Notes under the pieces: generated by a model
Told to the model about the DNA's origin: nothing
What the model saw: the letters and a program-made list of their open reading frames with translations, nothing else
The model's database searches: none
Made by a program: the position numbers and the translations under genes
Assembly (NCBI RefSeq): GCF_907165205.1
Contig: NC_058195.1
Coordinates: 7,750,001-7,814,000, forward strand
Length of the DNA stretch: 64,000 nt
Reading direction: 5' to 3'
Source of the DNA: Coccinella septempunctata
Lineage: Eukaryota > Arthropoda > Insecta > Coleoptera > Coccinellidae
Shown here: positions 49,321 to 62,693 of the stretch, one piece after another
How positions within the stretch are numbered: position 1 is the stretch's first letter
How the letters are laid out: each line of letters begins with the position of its first letter

Positions 49321-50341
49321 ATTATTATGAGTGTGTATCCGCCTCTCCGGATTTATTGATATTTTCAAAAAAATTTCACGTTATTTACGATTCATTATGG
49401 ATTTTTTCTTAACATCCACGATTTTTTACCTTATATTCCTTGAATACCGGTTGGTACAGTCTATAGGGCAACAAATATTTTTTCGTTCTTGAAAAAACTA
49501 ATAATTGCAGCCCCTCTAACTTCATCGTCAATTTATCGAGCGAAAATTAGGAATTTTCCTGGAAGAGACTCCAAATGAAGCCTCGCAATCTTTCTTTGAA
49601 CATGAATTCAGTCTGATCAGACTGAAGAGCAATCGTTCATTAATTAGTGAAATGACGTAATCCGAGGATCTGCCTCGTTTGCCAGTCAAAGGTGACTCGA
49701 CGCATCTTCGCCAAAATAAATAGAAGTGTGGACGTAGCCTTACAATCAACAGTGATCAAACTGCAGACAATTAGGTTGGCACGAATATCCCGTTGTAGAT
49801 TCGACTGGTTACCTTTCTAATAGCCAACGTATTGGTGGTGGTTTTTGGTTTCCATCAGTCTGGAATATAGTGCCGTTTGTTAATTAGTGTCTGCGGTTGG
49901 TACTGCGTTATGCTGCTAATTAGATGAAATGAAAGATATTTACGACTCGAATAATGAAGGATGAATATCAACTCAGATTATTGTGAAATATTCTATTATT
50001 AATAATTTGGGAGGGTCAGAACTCATATATTGTATTTTCCTTATATTGGCATAATAATTAATGGACAAATTAGCGATGTAGCGCTTTGTTGAACTGTGAA
50101 ATCGGATATATACCTATTTTAGCACAATGATCAAGAAGAAAAAGTCTTAATTCTACTACAATAGACATACCAAAACGAAAGCTCTTGGTAAATGATGCTT
50201 GTACCTGTATCTTCTGACTGGAGCCAATTCGGAAAGAATGGTAAAGAAAAGAAATGTTTCTTCCGACCTCAAGAATCTACTGTTAAAATAATTGTACAAG
50301 TTAAAGACCCACTCTGTGTATATTAGATATTCAAAAATAAA
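49321..50341. other. Non-coding stretch
   Basis: Nothing recognised. Confidence 0.4.
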
Positions 50342-50637
50342 CATACTGATCTCTTGTCCTTTCCAACTAGATTAGGAATCCCTTCAATCAGTTTGTATTT
50401 ATAAACGTTAATTATGTTCATCACAGATGTTCGAATTCAATTTTTTCTCTGAAGTAAATTCACATTATGAGGAATACGTAATTGTTGAGACTTTTACGTA
50501 GAACGGACAACAAAGCGCTGATTTAAAACTCAAAAATTATTTGACAAGCATCATAACCTCTCTTTTTGTACTATACAATGTGAAATGTCAAATTTCCATG
50601 GCCAACTGAGTGCTTTTATAAAAGTAAATGGATTCTA
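50342..50637 (+). mobile_element. TIR element family 1, copy D (right end only)
   Basis: Matches the terminal 300 bp of copies B and C (TACTGATCTCTTGT to TCAAATTTCCATGGCCAAC). The left part is missing. Confidence 0.7.
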
Positions 50638-51672
50638 TCTTCTTATCTTCATTAACCATGACAACAGTAAGGCATTGTAAGGTTGAACCGATTATCTTAA
50701 GGCCCTTTTTAAACAAAAACTTTTTTTTCTTCAAACCCTAGCAATATTGCTCGAGATTTTCGATTCACCTTGAACAACTTTCGTCAAAAATTTTCCCCAT
50801 CATTGATAATGAATTTTCCCTTTCTTCTTGATAATTATCTGACACCGCATCGGGATAACATTCAGCAAATTCACACTCCTGAATCCATTATAGATAGTTA
50901 CCAATTATCTTCTTTCAAGTGGAAGATCTTCAAATGAAACAGATGCTAATAGAGATGTATCTCATTCTCAATTTCACCTCAGCTCACCAAAAGTGGCATT
51001 CGAGATTATGTTATGAATGATGTAATTGGCAATTAAGAGTTTTGATGTGATGATAAAGTGGTAAGGTGGGAGTAGGTATCTCAGCTAGCTTCATCAAAGA
51101 AAACGCTGTCAAATTCATCGGATCCGAGGGATTCATCAACTTTCTGCCTCGTTGTTTGATGAAAACGAAATAGACTGTCCTTGAAAATTAGTTGGGCGTC
51201 ACTCGAATAAATAAAAAAAAAAGGTGGTGAAAACACTGGAGAATCACATCACAGTGATATCCCTAATCCTTCAATAACATAAAAAATTCCTCAAATGGCT
51301 TAAAACAGTGTGAAGTGGCGTTCAAATTGAATTCAGAGATTAAAATCCAAGTTTCCGGTTACGCAGATTAAAACTTCGACTTCTTGTAGATTGCCGCTCG
51401 AAGAAACTTACAGCTTTGTAATTGTTGCTTTCTGAATCTTCGGTTTCGACAACGTGTATATTTACTGGAGTTATCCCCGAAGAAACCGCAGCTAAATCGG
51501 TTTAGCGCGCTATTCACAAGAAACGCTAAATGGATGCAAATTGGCGGGAGAATTTTGGGGTGAAAATGGGGATGGTTTTTGACGTGCAGGATTCGATATT
51601 TCAGGACAAGCGGAGGCTTAGAATCGGAATTCGCGAAATACGCAGACTATAAAGTCTGCGAAGAATTACTAC
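50638..51672. other. Non-coding stretch ending in a perfect hairpin
   Basis: CGCAGACT-ATAA-AGTCTGCG (51641-51660) is a perfect 8-bp stem with a 4-nt loop, 12 bp before the MITE at 51673. Otherwise nothing recognised. Confidence 0.45.
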
Positions 51673-52542
51673 GACCCGTTTGCACCAAACGCACTTAGTG
51701 TTAAGTGTCCCTCAAAATGAACCTTTAACTTAAATTACGTTGCACCAACTGTTAAGTGACATTTAAATGGCTAAAGCTACCTTTAAATTTAAGCGCTCCT
51801 GTAATGACCACTTAGGTATTTAAGGGCGGGATTCCAACCTAAAATAATTTGTTAAACTGGCTGCAGAACTTCCCATTTTTGATGGATTTTGAAAATTGAA
51901 TGAATTCATTACTGAATACCAAGCCTTTTCTTTTGCCTTTATTGTAATGCCATTAGTCTTTTTTAATTTTCAATTTGGTGTCGCAAATCTTACTATAGTT
52001 AGCAACTAACTCTTTTTTTCTGTTGAGAAGTTGAGTACCCTTCGTAAATTACCACCACTTGCTTGACAATCATTCACCGTAATCTTACTGACAAGGCCAA
52101 TAAGGACATTTTCTCCATGTTCCTCTTCAACATTAGTGAAACAAATTCACACAAGACCTTACAAAGAAAGTGTTGTACTTAGGTACCATTTATTTGACTA
52201 TCATTATCAATATCAATATTAATGCTAATTCAACAACAAAAAGTTGTTCTTTGATAATGTAATAATATCCTTGACACTGATTGACAGGACAATAAAGTTA
52301 AGTTAATGAAATGACAACGATCATCGGCAACCGGCCAACCAATGAAATGGCTTCATTGGACTAGGATGAAGTTGCACCAAAATAAAAAACAGAAATATCA
52401 CTAGATATAAAAACTTAAGGGCTCCTTACTTAAGATTCTGTTAAGCCACAGTCGTACAACTGGGAATAAAATTAAGCGTCCATTAACTTTAAACGTCACT
52501 TAGTTAAGTACTCGTTTTAAGGGTTATTGGTGCAAACGGCCC
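51673..52542. mobile_element. MITE with CCGTTTGCACCAA termini
   Basis: Left end GACCCGTTTGCACCAA, right end the inverted copy of GGGCCGTTTGCACCAA. TAC follows on both sides (51670-51672, 52543-52545), a 3-bp duplication as in PIF/Harbinger. Subterminal regions are rich in (T)TTAAGTG-type inverted repeats. Non-coding, 870 bp. Confidence 0.75.
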
Positions 52543-52794
52543 TACAATAAATTACTCATAGAATGATAATGATTCATTTTCTAAAAATGTCCCAGATACT
52601 TTTTGTGAATCGGCATTGCCCTTGAATGAGGCTATGGAATTTTCAAAGTTCTAACGTCATTAATTTTATCTGTAGCATTCGATATAGGTAAATGAAATTA
52701 ATGATGTGATCTTCGAGATTTTTCTATTTCGAAATTCAAGCACCATTTCTCAATTTTCTTAATCTTTTCATTATAACTTGTTTTTAAACTATAT

Positions 52795-52985
52795 ATACTA
52801 ATGAATGAATGAAATGCATCCTTTGCAGTGGTAGGTAATGGGTATCTCTCAAACAAATTAATGGATAATCACAAGAATGTTGAATTCTCCAACAAAAATC
52901 ATGTTGCACTTATAGAAGTTCTAAATAGCACTCCCTGATACTCTCTTTCTCAATCATTTTAAGAATTTTCTTTATACTAAACGAG
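52795..52985 (-). mobile_element. TIR element family 1, copy E (internally deleted fragment)
   Basis: Matches two separated internal parts of copy A (GAAATGCAT...GGGTATCTC and CTAAATAGCACT...), joined by deletion. Lacks both termini. Confidence 0.6.
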
Positions 52986-53222
52986 TAAGGGTCATAAAAG
53001 TGGTAAAAAAGGAGGTGGTAAAACGCTTTATAAGGCCCAAACTATGGCCTAGACGAACCAGAAGGTTATCTTTCAGGTCTTGAAAAGGAAAACAGACACC
53101 CACAAAGGCCACAAACTATCCAAAAAATCAAAGAAGAACAAGCAAATCAAATGAAATAACGTGTCTCAGTATCCTATTTTATATTTATGTCTAATATGTA
53201 TTTGAATGTATTCTATGGTACC

Positions 53223-54433
53223 TATACTCCATTCAAATTTATTTTAGCAGTCGGTTGGCCATGAAATAATTTTCTCAAGTTTTTTCAACTAGAACGGAGT
53301 AAGGTTGGCACTCATGAAATGTCGTTAATGTCATAACGCCGTTGCCACAACTATTATCAATTTTTATTACGAAAATGCAGAAAGTGATTGAGAAAAGATT
53401 CAGGGTTTCAGGAAGTGCTATTTAGAATTCATTTCCGCCCATTCAAATAGTTATACCCTGATATTCTAAAATCCACAATACGTCAGCCGGCTGGGAACAT
53501 ATTCGATGTAAGAGAATTTATATAATGTTTCATTTGAATCTAAAGGACTTATATTTCAGCTGAATATTTCCAAAATCAGAAAGATTGTGAATGAACAGGA
53601 TGACAAAGAATTTCCTTCTATTGGGAGACCCAAAAAAAGTGGTGGCATTTGAGAATTTTATGTTTGAGTGAATTAATGCGGAAAGTTTACTACAGGTTTT
53701 TCGATTAATGTCATCGTAGAAGTTCCATAAAATTGATTTTTATAGTTTTCATTTGATTTGTCCTATACATTGTAAATGTCTTAAGGTACCAATAAAAACC
53801 TAATTATTATTATTATATCAATGTATTAACATGAACAGCCACAAATACGGGCCAATTTTCCTGTTAATTCTTTATTCATGTGAAATTTTTGTTCAAAGGA
53901 GAAGTTCATCTTGATTTGAAAATTCCTTTTACTTATATTGATGCAAGATGAATTTTGGTGAAGAATTTAACATTCTTGTAATTATCTGTTAATTCCTTCG
54001 GGAGATACCCATTCCTAACCACTGCATCATATGCATTTCATCTTCGGGTTAATATTTTTGAAATCTACAACTGATGTAACGCATTCAAACTTTAGCCAAA
54101 GAATATAACGAACATTAACTTTCCTCAAGCTAGTACATATTATGATATTATACTGATCTCTTGTATTTTCCATGCAAATAACTGGATTTGGTATGCCTAC
54201 AATCAGTTTGTATAAACTTCAATTATGTTCGTCACATATTTTCCGAAGAGATTCGACATTATGATAAAATACGTAATAACAGAAACTTTAACGTAGAACG
54301 GGTAACATAGCGTTGATTTAAAACCCAAAAATGTTTTGACAAGCTTCATAACCCCACATTTTTGTACTATACAGAGTGAAATGTGTCAAATTTCCATGGC
54401 CAACCGGGTGCTAAAATAAAAGTGAATGGAGTA
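53223..54433 (+). mobile_element. TIR element family 1, copy C
   Basis: Begins TACTCCATTCAAATTTATT and ends AAAAGTGAATGGAGTA. Collinear with copy B over its length. It retains the I-S-K-I-R-K-I-V-N-E remnant in a similar position. No catalytic domain. Confidence 0.8.
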
Positions 54434-55459
54434 AATTTATAGGCAGTAATGCATGTATGAAGAACCAACTATTTGTTTGGCCTTCTTCGAGAGTTGAGAG
54501 AATAATCTGTCCAGGACATAAGTTCATTAGACAAAGACCACTCATTATTTGCTGTTTGATCATTCCTAGAAATATTGCTCGACTTTTCAGATCCACCTTG
54601 TACATCATTCTTTCACAAAAAACCCTAATTTTTGGTTGAAAATGTCAAAAATGTGTACTCCCACTGAGATTGTTGTTCAATCAGAATGTTCGCGAAATGA
54701 GAAATTCTCAATCTTCGACTGATGAATGTATGTGTTCATAAACGGTGGGATAAATAAATTTGGCTAAGAGAGATGTGAAATGATGAAGCCGTGTGAAGAT
54801 TCACAATGTTTTGAAACTATCAACTGGTTGCCTCAGGATGAAAACGTTCCACGGTAAACTATTATCACATATCGAACAAAAACACTCATCAACGCGAGTG
54901 CTCCTCCAAATTTTACGTCATCGTGTTAGTTCACTACAAAATTAATATTATCCTTTAAAGTGATTTATGGCGCTTCCAGATAACGGCAAATTGTCACGGT
55001 GAAATATCGATATTAAAACCGCAATAAACTGAAATAACCAATCAACCCCATTTCCCAGAAAACGGATATTATGCATTCCCTATTCGACGATTTCCGGCTA
55101 ACATATATTTCCCAAGGATACACCTGTAATCTTCCTCTCAACGAACTATTCGTGTTTTCCACAATGTGGGACTCGAATCCTTAAGCTGTTTTAAATTGGA
55201 ATTTACAGGCTGTATATTGGATTCATGCGGTTCTTTTTACCAGCTTCATTTCAAACAGATTTTCATCTTCATGAGGTGTACATTGGAAATGGTGCCTTGT
55301 GAGCAGCTTAGCCTCCTTGAATAATGAACAGTATGTCCTAGATGCACTAATACCTATTAATCCTTATTTCCATTAAACTTTTTGTAGATCACAGATTTTG
55401 CCGTGGAGTCCTAGTGCAATAAGTGTGGTAAATTGTCTGGACAATACAAGTGCATACAT
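54434..55459. other. Non-coding stretch
   Basis: Nothing recognised. Confidence 0.4.
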
Positions 55460-55547
55460 CATAAAACCTTTCTTTATTTCTACCATCTAATCTTCGAAAT
55501 CCACTGGGTCTCCAAGACTCTCGAATAAATCGTGGGCTCCCTAACTA
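55460..55547 (-). mobile_element. TIR element family 2, copy 4 (terminal fragment)
   Basis: CTAATCTTCGAAATCCACTG to GTGGGCTCCCTAACTA is the inverted terminal 90 bp of copy 1. Confidence 0.65.
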
Positions 55548-57484
55548 TTAGTTCTCTTTTGGACCATTCACGATCTATCCATCGATGAATTGAATTTCGC
55601 TCCTCAAAATATGCAAAAAATTATCCTTTCGAATGTTATTCTTACATGTATCTTTGAGAACGTACAAATTTTAAGGCTTTATAATAATATAAGTGTTCGT
55701 TGTCAAAACGAATTCGAATAACATTCTTGATTTAGAGAGACACAAATATCAAAGTGATACATTCAAGATAGAATTTGAATTCCCTTGTTAATAATGAGAA
55801 AGATGAAGCGGAAATCATACAAAGTCATTTATAGAAACTCAAAAGAAACGATCTTGCCACTTTCTTTCAATTATACTCTACTGACCTGTTGAATGCAGAG
55901 CAATCTACAAAGATTTTCCGCCAGAAAGTATACACGAAAATTTCGCATAATTGAAACGAAGATATCCAGAAACAAGTTTCGTGTTAGTTCCGCTTCAAAT
56001 GAACATCATTTCCGTTTATTCAAGCACCTAGATATACCTTTATAGGAGAAGTTGTGGAGGGTCATTTGTAAAGAACAGCGAGCAGAAAATCTGCAGGAAA
56101 TTTGTGTGGTTTTGAATAGCATCTCAGGTATGAAATTAATAGAGATGTTCATGCGAGAAATGTCTAGGAGGCTTTTGTTTTCAGATTTATTATCCGAGTT
56201 GAATTAGAAGGTTGGAATTTGGGGATTTATACCATTAGGGGAATTAAGTTGTTGAAAAATATCTGTATTTGATGAGAAAAGTTCGACCTCTTAGCATTGT
56301 ACTATTTTCACTTCCTCAATTCACACTTCATCCTTATTTTATGAGGAATAACTAATACAGGAGCATTTATTTCATGTTAAAATTTGGTGAAAACTCTTTG
56401 CACTAATATATGTTCTGAAATTATTTGTATCCTTTCATTAATTGGATACCTTATGAAGATTATGAAATGTATTATCTCGTATAATAGTTGAGATACCTAA
56501 CTACAAAATGGTACATTCTATATTTACTGTGATCTATGTGTGTGTGTTTTTTCATAACATTGGTATGCTCGGATTAATGGAATTACATCCTGAAATTTTT
56601 TGGGAGGTTGATTGCATAATTTCATTCAATTGTAAGGTCTAAAGATAAATGTATTCGTCGAACTGTTTCTTGTCTAAATTTTGGTTGATTCATTAAGGTG
56701 ATTCCTGATATAACCTCTACTTCTGACTTCTGTCCTCTTTTTGTGGAAGGATTCATCTCATTCAGGATTATATTGACAAAATTTTCATCGACCAACATCA
56801 CCTTGAATATAGGATAGATGGAGATTTAATTACACATTTCAAATAAACTCGAAAAACAATTTTCGGTGGATTGGCATATGGAAAGAACAAACACCAAATA
56901 CAGCAATATCAACATTTATTGAATAAGTCGTGAATAAAGAAATACAAAACTTTATACATCGTGTTGAAATAAACCTAGTCTGGGGGTAACACATTGAAAG
57001 AAAAACATATTTAGGAACTTTCAAGAGGGTCAGACAGATTCGACACGTTTCAAACATTTGCATCCGATTACTATCAAACTTTTTCGTTATGCTTCAGGAA
57101 CTTTCATTTCTTTTCCAACATGTTTCATTGGAATACGAATTCGATCGAATGATCAAACGAATAAAAAAAAGGATAATGCATTTGTCGAATAATAAATCAT
57201 CACTAGTGACAGTCATGTGATATCTAAGGTGGAAGGATTTAAATGGTTGCAAAGGTATAGAGTCTATATGGATTAGGATGAAAAATCGATTCAGTTGGTT
57301 TTAATCCTCAGAAACAAGTGACTGCGTTGAAGTAGCATCTCCAGTACGGTCGAACTTTGGGCTCTGATGGTAAACTTCCGTGACCTCTCCTTTGAAGGTC
57401 CATCTGAAAAAAAAATTATACTTATTACTTAGGAAAAAAAAAAGGCTGTGAACAAATTTTGAATACTACAAAGAATAACATGAG
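55548..57484. other. Non-coding stretch
   Basis: No gene recognised. Confidence 0.35.
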
Positions 57485-58367
57485 TTATTTAACCACAAAA
57501 TCGTTGGAAGAAAATTTACGACCTTCTAAACTTTTTTTCAGTTGACGAAAGAGATGATAGTCGGATGGGGCCAAATCTGGTGAATGAGGGGGGTGCTCTA
57601 GTAATTCAAACCCTAAATAACGAATTTTTTGAATGGCAACATGACATTTGTGTGCAGGGGCGTTGTCCTGCAAAAACAAAACACCTTTGGATAGCTTTCC
57701 GCGTCTTTTCTCTTTAATTTTTTCTCGTAGAGTGGTCAGTAATGTCGAATAGTAATCTCCGGTTATTTTTCTATCCTAACCAAAAAAATCAATCATGATT
57801 ACTACATGGCAATCCCAAAATACTGAAGCAAGAATTTTTCCTGCAGATTTTTAGACACGAAACTTCTCAGATCTTGGAGAACCAGAGTGTCGCCATTCCA
57901 TCGATTGTTGCTTTGTTTCTGGATCGTAGAAATGTACCCAAGTCTCATCCATAGTAACCATTCGGTTTAAGAAGTCTACATCGTTTTCAAATCGAGCACA
58001 GATCGAAAGCGATGCTTCTACCCTTGCACGCTTTTGGTCAACATTCAAACATTTGGGGATCCATTTTGCAGCAATTTTTCTGATGTCAAAATTGACGTGA
58101 ACTAGGTATGATATGAGGAATACGTTCATATGAAATATTCAGTGCTTCAGATATCCGTTTCAGCCCAATTCGACAGTCTGATAAAATCACGTCATGAACT
58201 GCATCGATATTTTCGGAAACTGAAACAGAAACTGGCCTTCCCGATCGGTCATCACCTTCAATGGAAAATTTACCTCTTTTGAAGCTTGCAGTCCAATTTT
58301 TCACGGTCGCATACAAGAAGACATTGATCGCCAAGAGTATTAAGCATATCTTCGTAAATCTGCTCAC
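57485..58367 (-). pseudogene. Broken mariner transposase
   Basis: Mariner-family transposase in at least three frames. The N-terminal HTH part has FKRGKFSIEGDDRSGRP (58367-58140). The catalytic core shows the first Asp in TMDETWVHFYDPETKQQS (about 57960), the second in DNAPAHKC (about 57660) and the third in HSPDLAPSDYHLF (about 57575), spacing compatible with D,D34D. Frameshifts separate the segments, there is a stop after IDFFG in the middle part, and the C-terminal end stops early at 57485. Inactive copy. Confidence 0.9.
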
Positions 58368-60057
58368 CTCTTAACCCTTTTAAATACAATTACTTGATGA
58401 TGGCTCGATTCTCCAATTTTTCTATTTTCACAATTTCGTTGGACATCTTCTTTCTTTTAATTTATTGCGTAACTCGGGTTTACTTTTCTGACCTCAAACT
58501 TCACACTGACGCTTCTAATGAGTTATTCTTCGATGCTATGGTAACGCAATTTTTTTTATGCATGGAACTGGTCTAGGCTAACTAGATATCAATACATCCT
58601 AGTATATTCCACATTTTGCTGATTTTTTTCTTAATGACACTCATAGTAAGTGGTGAACAATCCTGGGGAAGTGTTTTTCAACAGGTTACATACCTATTAT
58701 TTGATAATCTCAAATAATGTTACAAAATGGCGCATGGGGAGGTTATCATCTCCAGGCTCTTTCTCCTGACCTGCCTTTTCCCAGACTCCCAATTTGTTGT
58801 CACATTTCCTTTAATGAGAAATGAGTGGTCGACCAATGAACACAGTTCTCGCTTGAATAACGAAGTTCTGAGTATACCGTCAATCGAAAATGAGAAACTC
58901 GATTACAGCAGTTCCAAATACATATTTCACCTAGAATTCAACACGAAAAAGCTTCCATATGTATAATTCTGAAGCTTTCAACTCAATATTGATATACCCG
59001 ATACACTTGATGTAGTAAATTTTTCAAATTCTTAGATTCAACACAGTTTTACCTAATTCGATTGTGCATCATCATCAACAATATTTCACACAAAACGCCG
59101 AGTGGTTCTGAGAAACCGTATTGTCCTAAGCTAAACGTGTTTATACCTTAATTTTATCGATATTACTGTTGACACCTCCAATATGGGGGACTCGAACGTA
59201 CACCCTGAAAATCCAGCATTATTCACCCCAAAGCAAAGCAGGTTTGCTTGTGAGGGCTTGCAAAAACAGGGGAAGGGTTCAATTAGGGGAGGTGATACGT
59301 TATAAATTCACTCGGGAATGTGGACAATTATAACGTTTCAGAACTTTGGAATTTCATTATTGCGCACTCTGTTTTTTCTCTCTCTGTTGATTTACGAGAT
59401 TGCGAGGTCAAGGAAACTCTCTGTGAAATAACCGATGAAATGCTCTGTCCACATTTTAAATCGCCGAGGAATTGGATTGTTAGTTATCGGCGCATTTCCT
59501 ATGTTGATAGGAATTGGTTTTCGATCAAAAACACTAATCGTCTTCCCAGGCTGTTTCGAGACATATTTTTTCTCCCAGTTGGTCAGAAATCTGTAGATAT
59601 TGATCTTTTTAAGGCTGTCGGGAAGTTATTCATTACTAACTTTCATATTTCACATTTTTTTCGAAAACGATTTATAGAAATTGAATTAAAATCAATTCTA
59701 ATTAGGAAATGATTCTAGAGTTTTCAAATTTGAAAGGACAACTCCTTTGTTGTCCAAAATATTCACGAGACTTCGAGAATCTCGAAAACGAGACTCTCAT
59801 GGGCATCACTACAGTAAACGTAAGAACTTTCAAAGCAGAGGCAATTTTTAGGCTTCAGTCGTTGGACAAAGAACCCAACAGATAATGCATTCTAATCCCA
59901 AATTATCCTTGAAACCAAACGCTCATCAAGCTTTGTTAAGTTACGCATTTTGAACAAATTCTCTAACTGTTCAATTATTGAAGTGACAAGACATAATATG
60001 CACCCGCTTTTTGAGTTTGAGTCTTGAAAAGCGGAATGTTTTATCTGAAGGGACTAG
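58368..60057. other. Non-coding stretch
   Basis: A 130-codon plus-strand frame at 59320-59712 has no recognisable domain or splice partner and is not called as a gene. Confidence 0.35.
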
Positions 60058-60198
60058 TGACTAGGACCTGGTGGATTTTGAAGATTAGAGGGTAGAGAGA
60101 AAAGAGGTTCTGTGATGTGTGCATTTTCAGAGTTAGGGAGAGCGTCCTCTAATCGTTTCTGTATTCATTATGAAAGTTGTGAATAATAAAATTCTATA

Positions 60199-60639
60199 CA
60201 ACAATAATAAAAGAATGATCACGCCTGAACAGGGAGGCAATGAATACAATAATAAGGATAAATTCAGATGCATACCACCCGCCGATATGAATATCAACAA
60301 GTGTTCCGATCTGAACTGAACTAGTCAATTTACCATCGTCAAGGCCCCAAATGGAGTACGCTCCATCGAAGAAAAGCAGATGCTGACCATGGTTTCGGTC
60401 TCATTTGACCTCATCAGAGCAACATAGCATTTTTCTACGATGGAGAACGTTTGGAATTGATGGAACTTTATTCAATATTGGCAATTCCAAACGTTCTCCA
60501 TCGTAGAAAAATGCTATGTTGCTCTGATGAGGTCAAATGAGACCGAAACCATGGTCAGCATCTGCTTTTCTTCGATGGAGCGTACTCCATTTGGGGCCTT
60601 GACGATGGTATGCATCTGAATTTATCCTTTATCCTTATT
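60199..60639. mobile_element. 441-bp snap-back insertion with 127-bp perfect inverted arms
   Basis: Arms 60332-60458 and 60483-60609 are identical over all 127 bp when one is reversed; the spacer is 24 bp. An outer, gapped pair (60251-60276 with about 60607-60639) extends the symmetry. ATTCTATA occurs at both boundaries (60191-60198 and 60640-60647) but once in copy 1 of the host transposon, so this is an 8-bp target duplication. Both arms carry the same hammerhead-like motif. It resembles a Penelope-like element end inserted as an inverted dimer. Confidence 0.8.
60516..60562 (+). ncRNA. Minimal hammerhead ribozyme-like motif C (mirror copy 60379-60425 on minus)
   Basis: CTGATGA (60524-60530), stem II GGTC/GACC with loop AAATGA, GAAA (60545-60548), stem III as palindrome ACCATGGT, cleavage triplet GTC (60554-60556). 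Stem I pairs TGCT before the core with AGCA after GTC. The same sequence lies in the opposite arm on the other strand. Confidence 0.7.
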
Positions 60640-61274
60640 ATTCTATAACGTTTGTCTGAAGCAATTTCACATACCCTTAACTCATATAGAGTCTAATGTT
60701 CATTCATCGCCATATATCTCGAATACGTTCAAACGTAGAAAAAATTGCTTCGGAAAAAATTTGTAGAAAATATTATGCCCTACAACTTTTATAATGAATG
60801 CGAAAACAATTTGAAGCCCAGGAGAGGAGATAATTCAAAAAACATGATTTTTGTGACTTTTATAGCCAATTTTTATTGTTTCGGCTTGCTAAAACCGTCA
60901 GATTATATTTTTCCGTTATTCTTGAATGATTAGCTTCAAAATAAGAAAAAAGCCACCGCGCTCGAGAATGTACACGTGGCGTTTTTTTGCAACTTTGGCT
61001 CCCTTCCACACATTTTCGATACGCTTAAATTGTTAGTCCAAGAGAATATATACTTTTCAACATGTAATTAACCTCATATATCTTAATCTAACACGCTCGA
61101 GTATGTACAATGATCGTTTTTTTTTACTATTCTGACAGACTGTCCTAAACAATTCCCCCTATATAGAGGCCTTACTTTTGGTAGAGGTACTCTACAGGAT
61201 CCAAGGTATCTCCCCTTATATTAATCTGGCACGCTCGAGTAAATACAGAATTTCTCTCTTGGGCTCCCCAACTA

Positions 61275-61894
61275 CTGCGCTGTCTGATTTAAGGAAAATT
61301 ACTTTTTGGGGTAGAGGAAAATGATCAGAACAAGAATTTACGAATAATATTCGAAATCTTTCTCTGTACCTAAACGCCTACGTTTCCATATGTCCAACTC
61401 CATAAACATACATATCAGTAGGCTACAAAAGTTCTGCATTGGCACCCGTGGGAAGATATCAGGACACGAGGGTTGTCACGATTTGACAGCCAGAAATTCT
61501 TTTGCGGACAAGGTGCGATTTATTTCTATTTTCTCGTTTTACGCCAGGCCGGCACTCGACACCATTATTATGATAAATGGTCCGGTGTGACAGCGAGGGG
61601 AATTCTGAGGCCAACGTCGTAGGAGGCCTGAGAAATTAGAACGGGAAAAAGTGTTGGAAGGCGGGAATCAGAATACTTCACGGTAACTGACCTGGAAGTT
61701 CGAGATTCCAGATAATCGGTGAGTAAAATGGATAAATGAATCGTAGATGAATTGACAGAATAAAAATAGATTTTGAGCTTTGTCTCGGAATGAATGAACT
61801 CGTAGTAGACCTACTGGAAGCTATGACGATTTCTGCCAGACTTTTCTGTATAATATGAAGGTATATATAGGTTTCTGTAACATATATACGAAGC
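61275..61894. other. Non-coding stretch
   Basis: Nothing recognised. Confidence 0.4.
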
Positions 61895-62693
61895 TTTAGG
61901 CCTTAGACTCAATACTGACAGAACAAACATTCTGGTAAGTCCGCCAGAAGGCCTTCAAACAAATATCAGCCTGGATGATGAAACTCTGGAACAGGTCAAG
62001 CATTTCAAATACTTGGGAAGCTTCATAAATACTAGGGCTAACCTGGACACGGAAAAACACAACCGTATCAATTCGGCATCACGGGCATTCTGGATGCTAA
62101 AGGATAGAGTGTTTCAAAATCACGACCTCAATCTGAAGACCAAGACGGCTGTAAGCAGTCGTCCTCCCAACGCTTCTTTACGCAAGCGAAAGCTGGACGC
62201 CCTACAGGCGACGCATCAAACAGCTTGAACAAACGCAACAACGTCATCTAAGACAAATAATGCACATCAGATGGTTCCACAACGATACAAATGCAGAAGT
62301 CTTGCAGCGCGCGAGTTGTATAACAATTGAGACTCAAGTAACGAGGGCCCGACTCAGGTGGAGCGGCCACATTCTGAAGATGCAAGACACAAGACTCCCC
62401 AAAATAGCTCTATATGGCGAACTCACTGAAGGAGCTCGGAAACCAGGAGGCCAGTATAAGCAGTTTATGTATCAATCCCTAAAATCAGTTAATGCCAATC
62501 TTAATTGGGAACAACTATCATTAGACAGATCACAGTGGAGGTCTTGGGTCCACAGTTATAATGAAGACTCGAGAAGAATACAGCGGCGGCCAGATCTGGT
62601 CGGTGACTAGACTATGCATGCCCGGAGTGTGGAAGGATCTGTAGGTCACGGTCGGGTCTCTTCAGTCACAGGAGGTCACACAGTCCCAAGTAG
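61895..62693 (+). pseudogene. LINE (non-LTR retrotransposon) 3' end: RT C-terminus and terminal zinc finger
   Basis: Begins in frame with G-L-R-L-N-T-D-R-T-N-I-L-V and EQVKHFKYLGSFI, the end of the reverse transcriptase domain. After a frameshift near 62150 it continues L-P-T-L-L-Y-A-S-E-S-W and then RARLRWSGHILKM with LPKIALYGEL. A terminal CPECGRICRSRSGLFSHR zinc finger (62619-62690) lies in yet another frame and ends at TAG 62691-62693. 5'-truncated and frameshifted; inactive. Confidence 0.85.

Larger units (their letters stand above)
60058..61274. mobile_element. TIR element family 2, copy 2 (with Penelope-like insertion)
   Basis: Collinear with the right two-thirds of copy 1, ending GGGCTCCCCAACTA. 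The left terminus is decayed (ACCTGGTGGATTTTGAAG recognisable). It is split by the insertion at 60199-60639. Confidence 0.7.

Noticed and set aside
59320..59712. 130-codon frame as a host gene
   Set aside because: AT-rich region, no motif, no neighbouring exon; length is within what chance allows in 64 kb.
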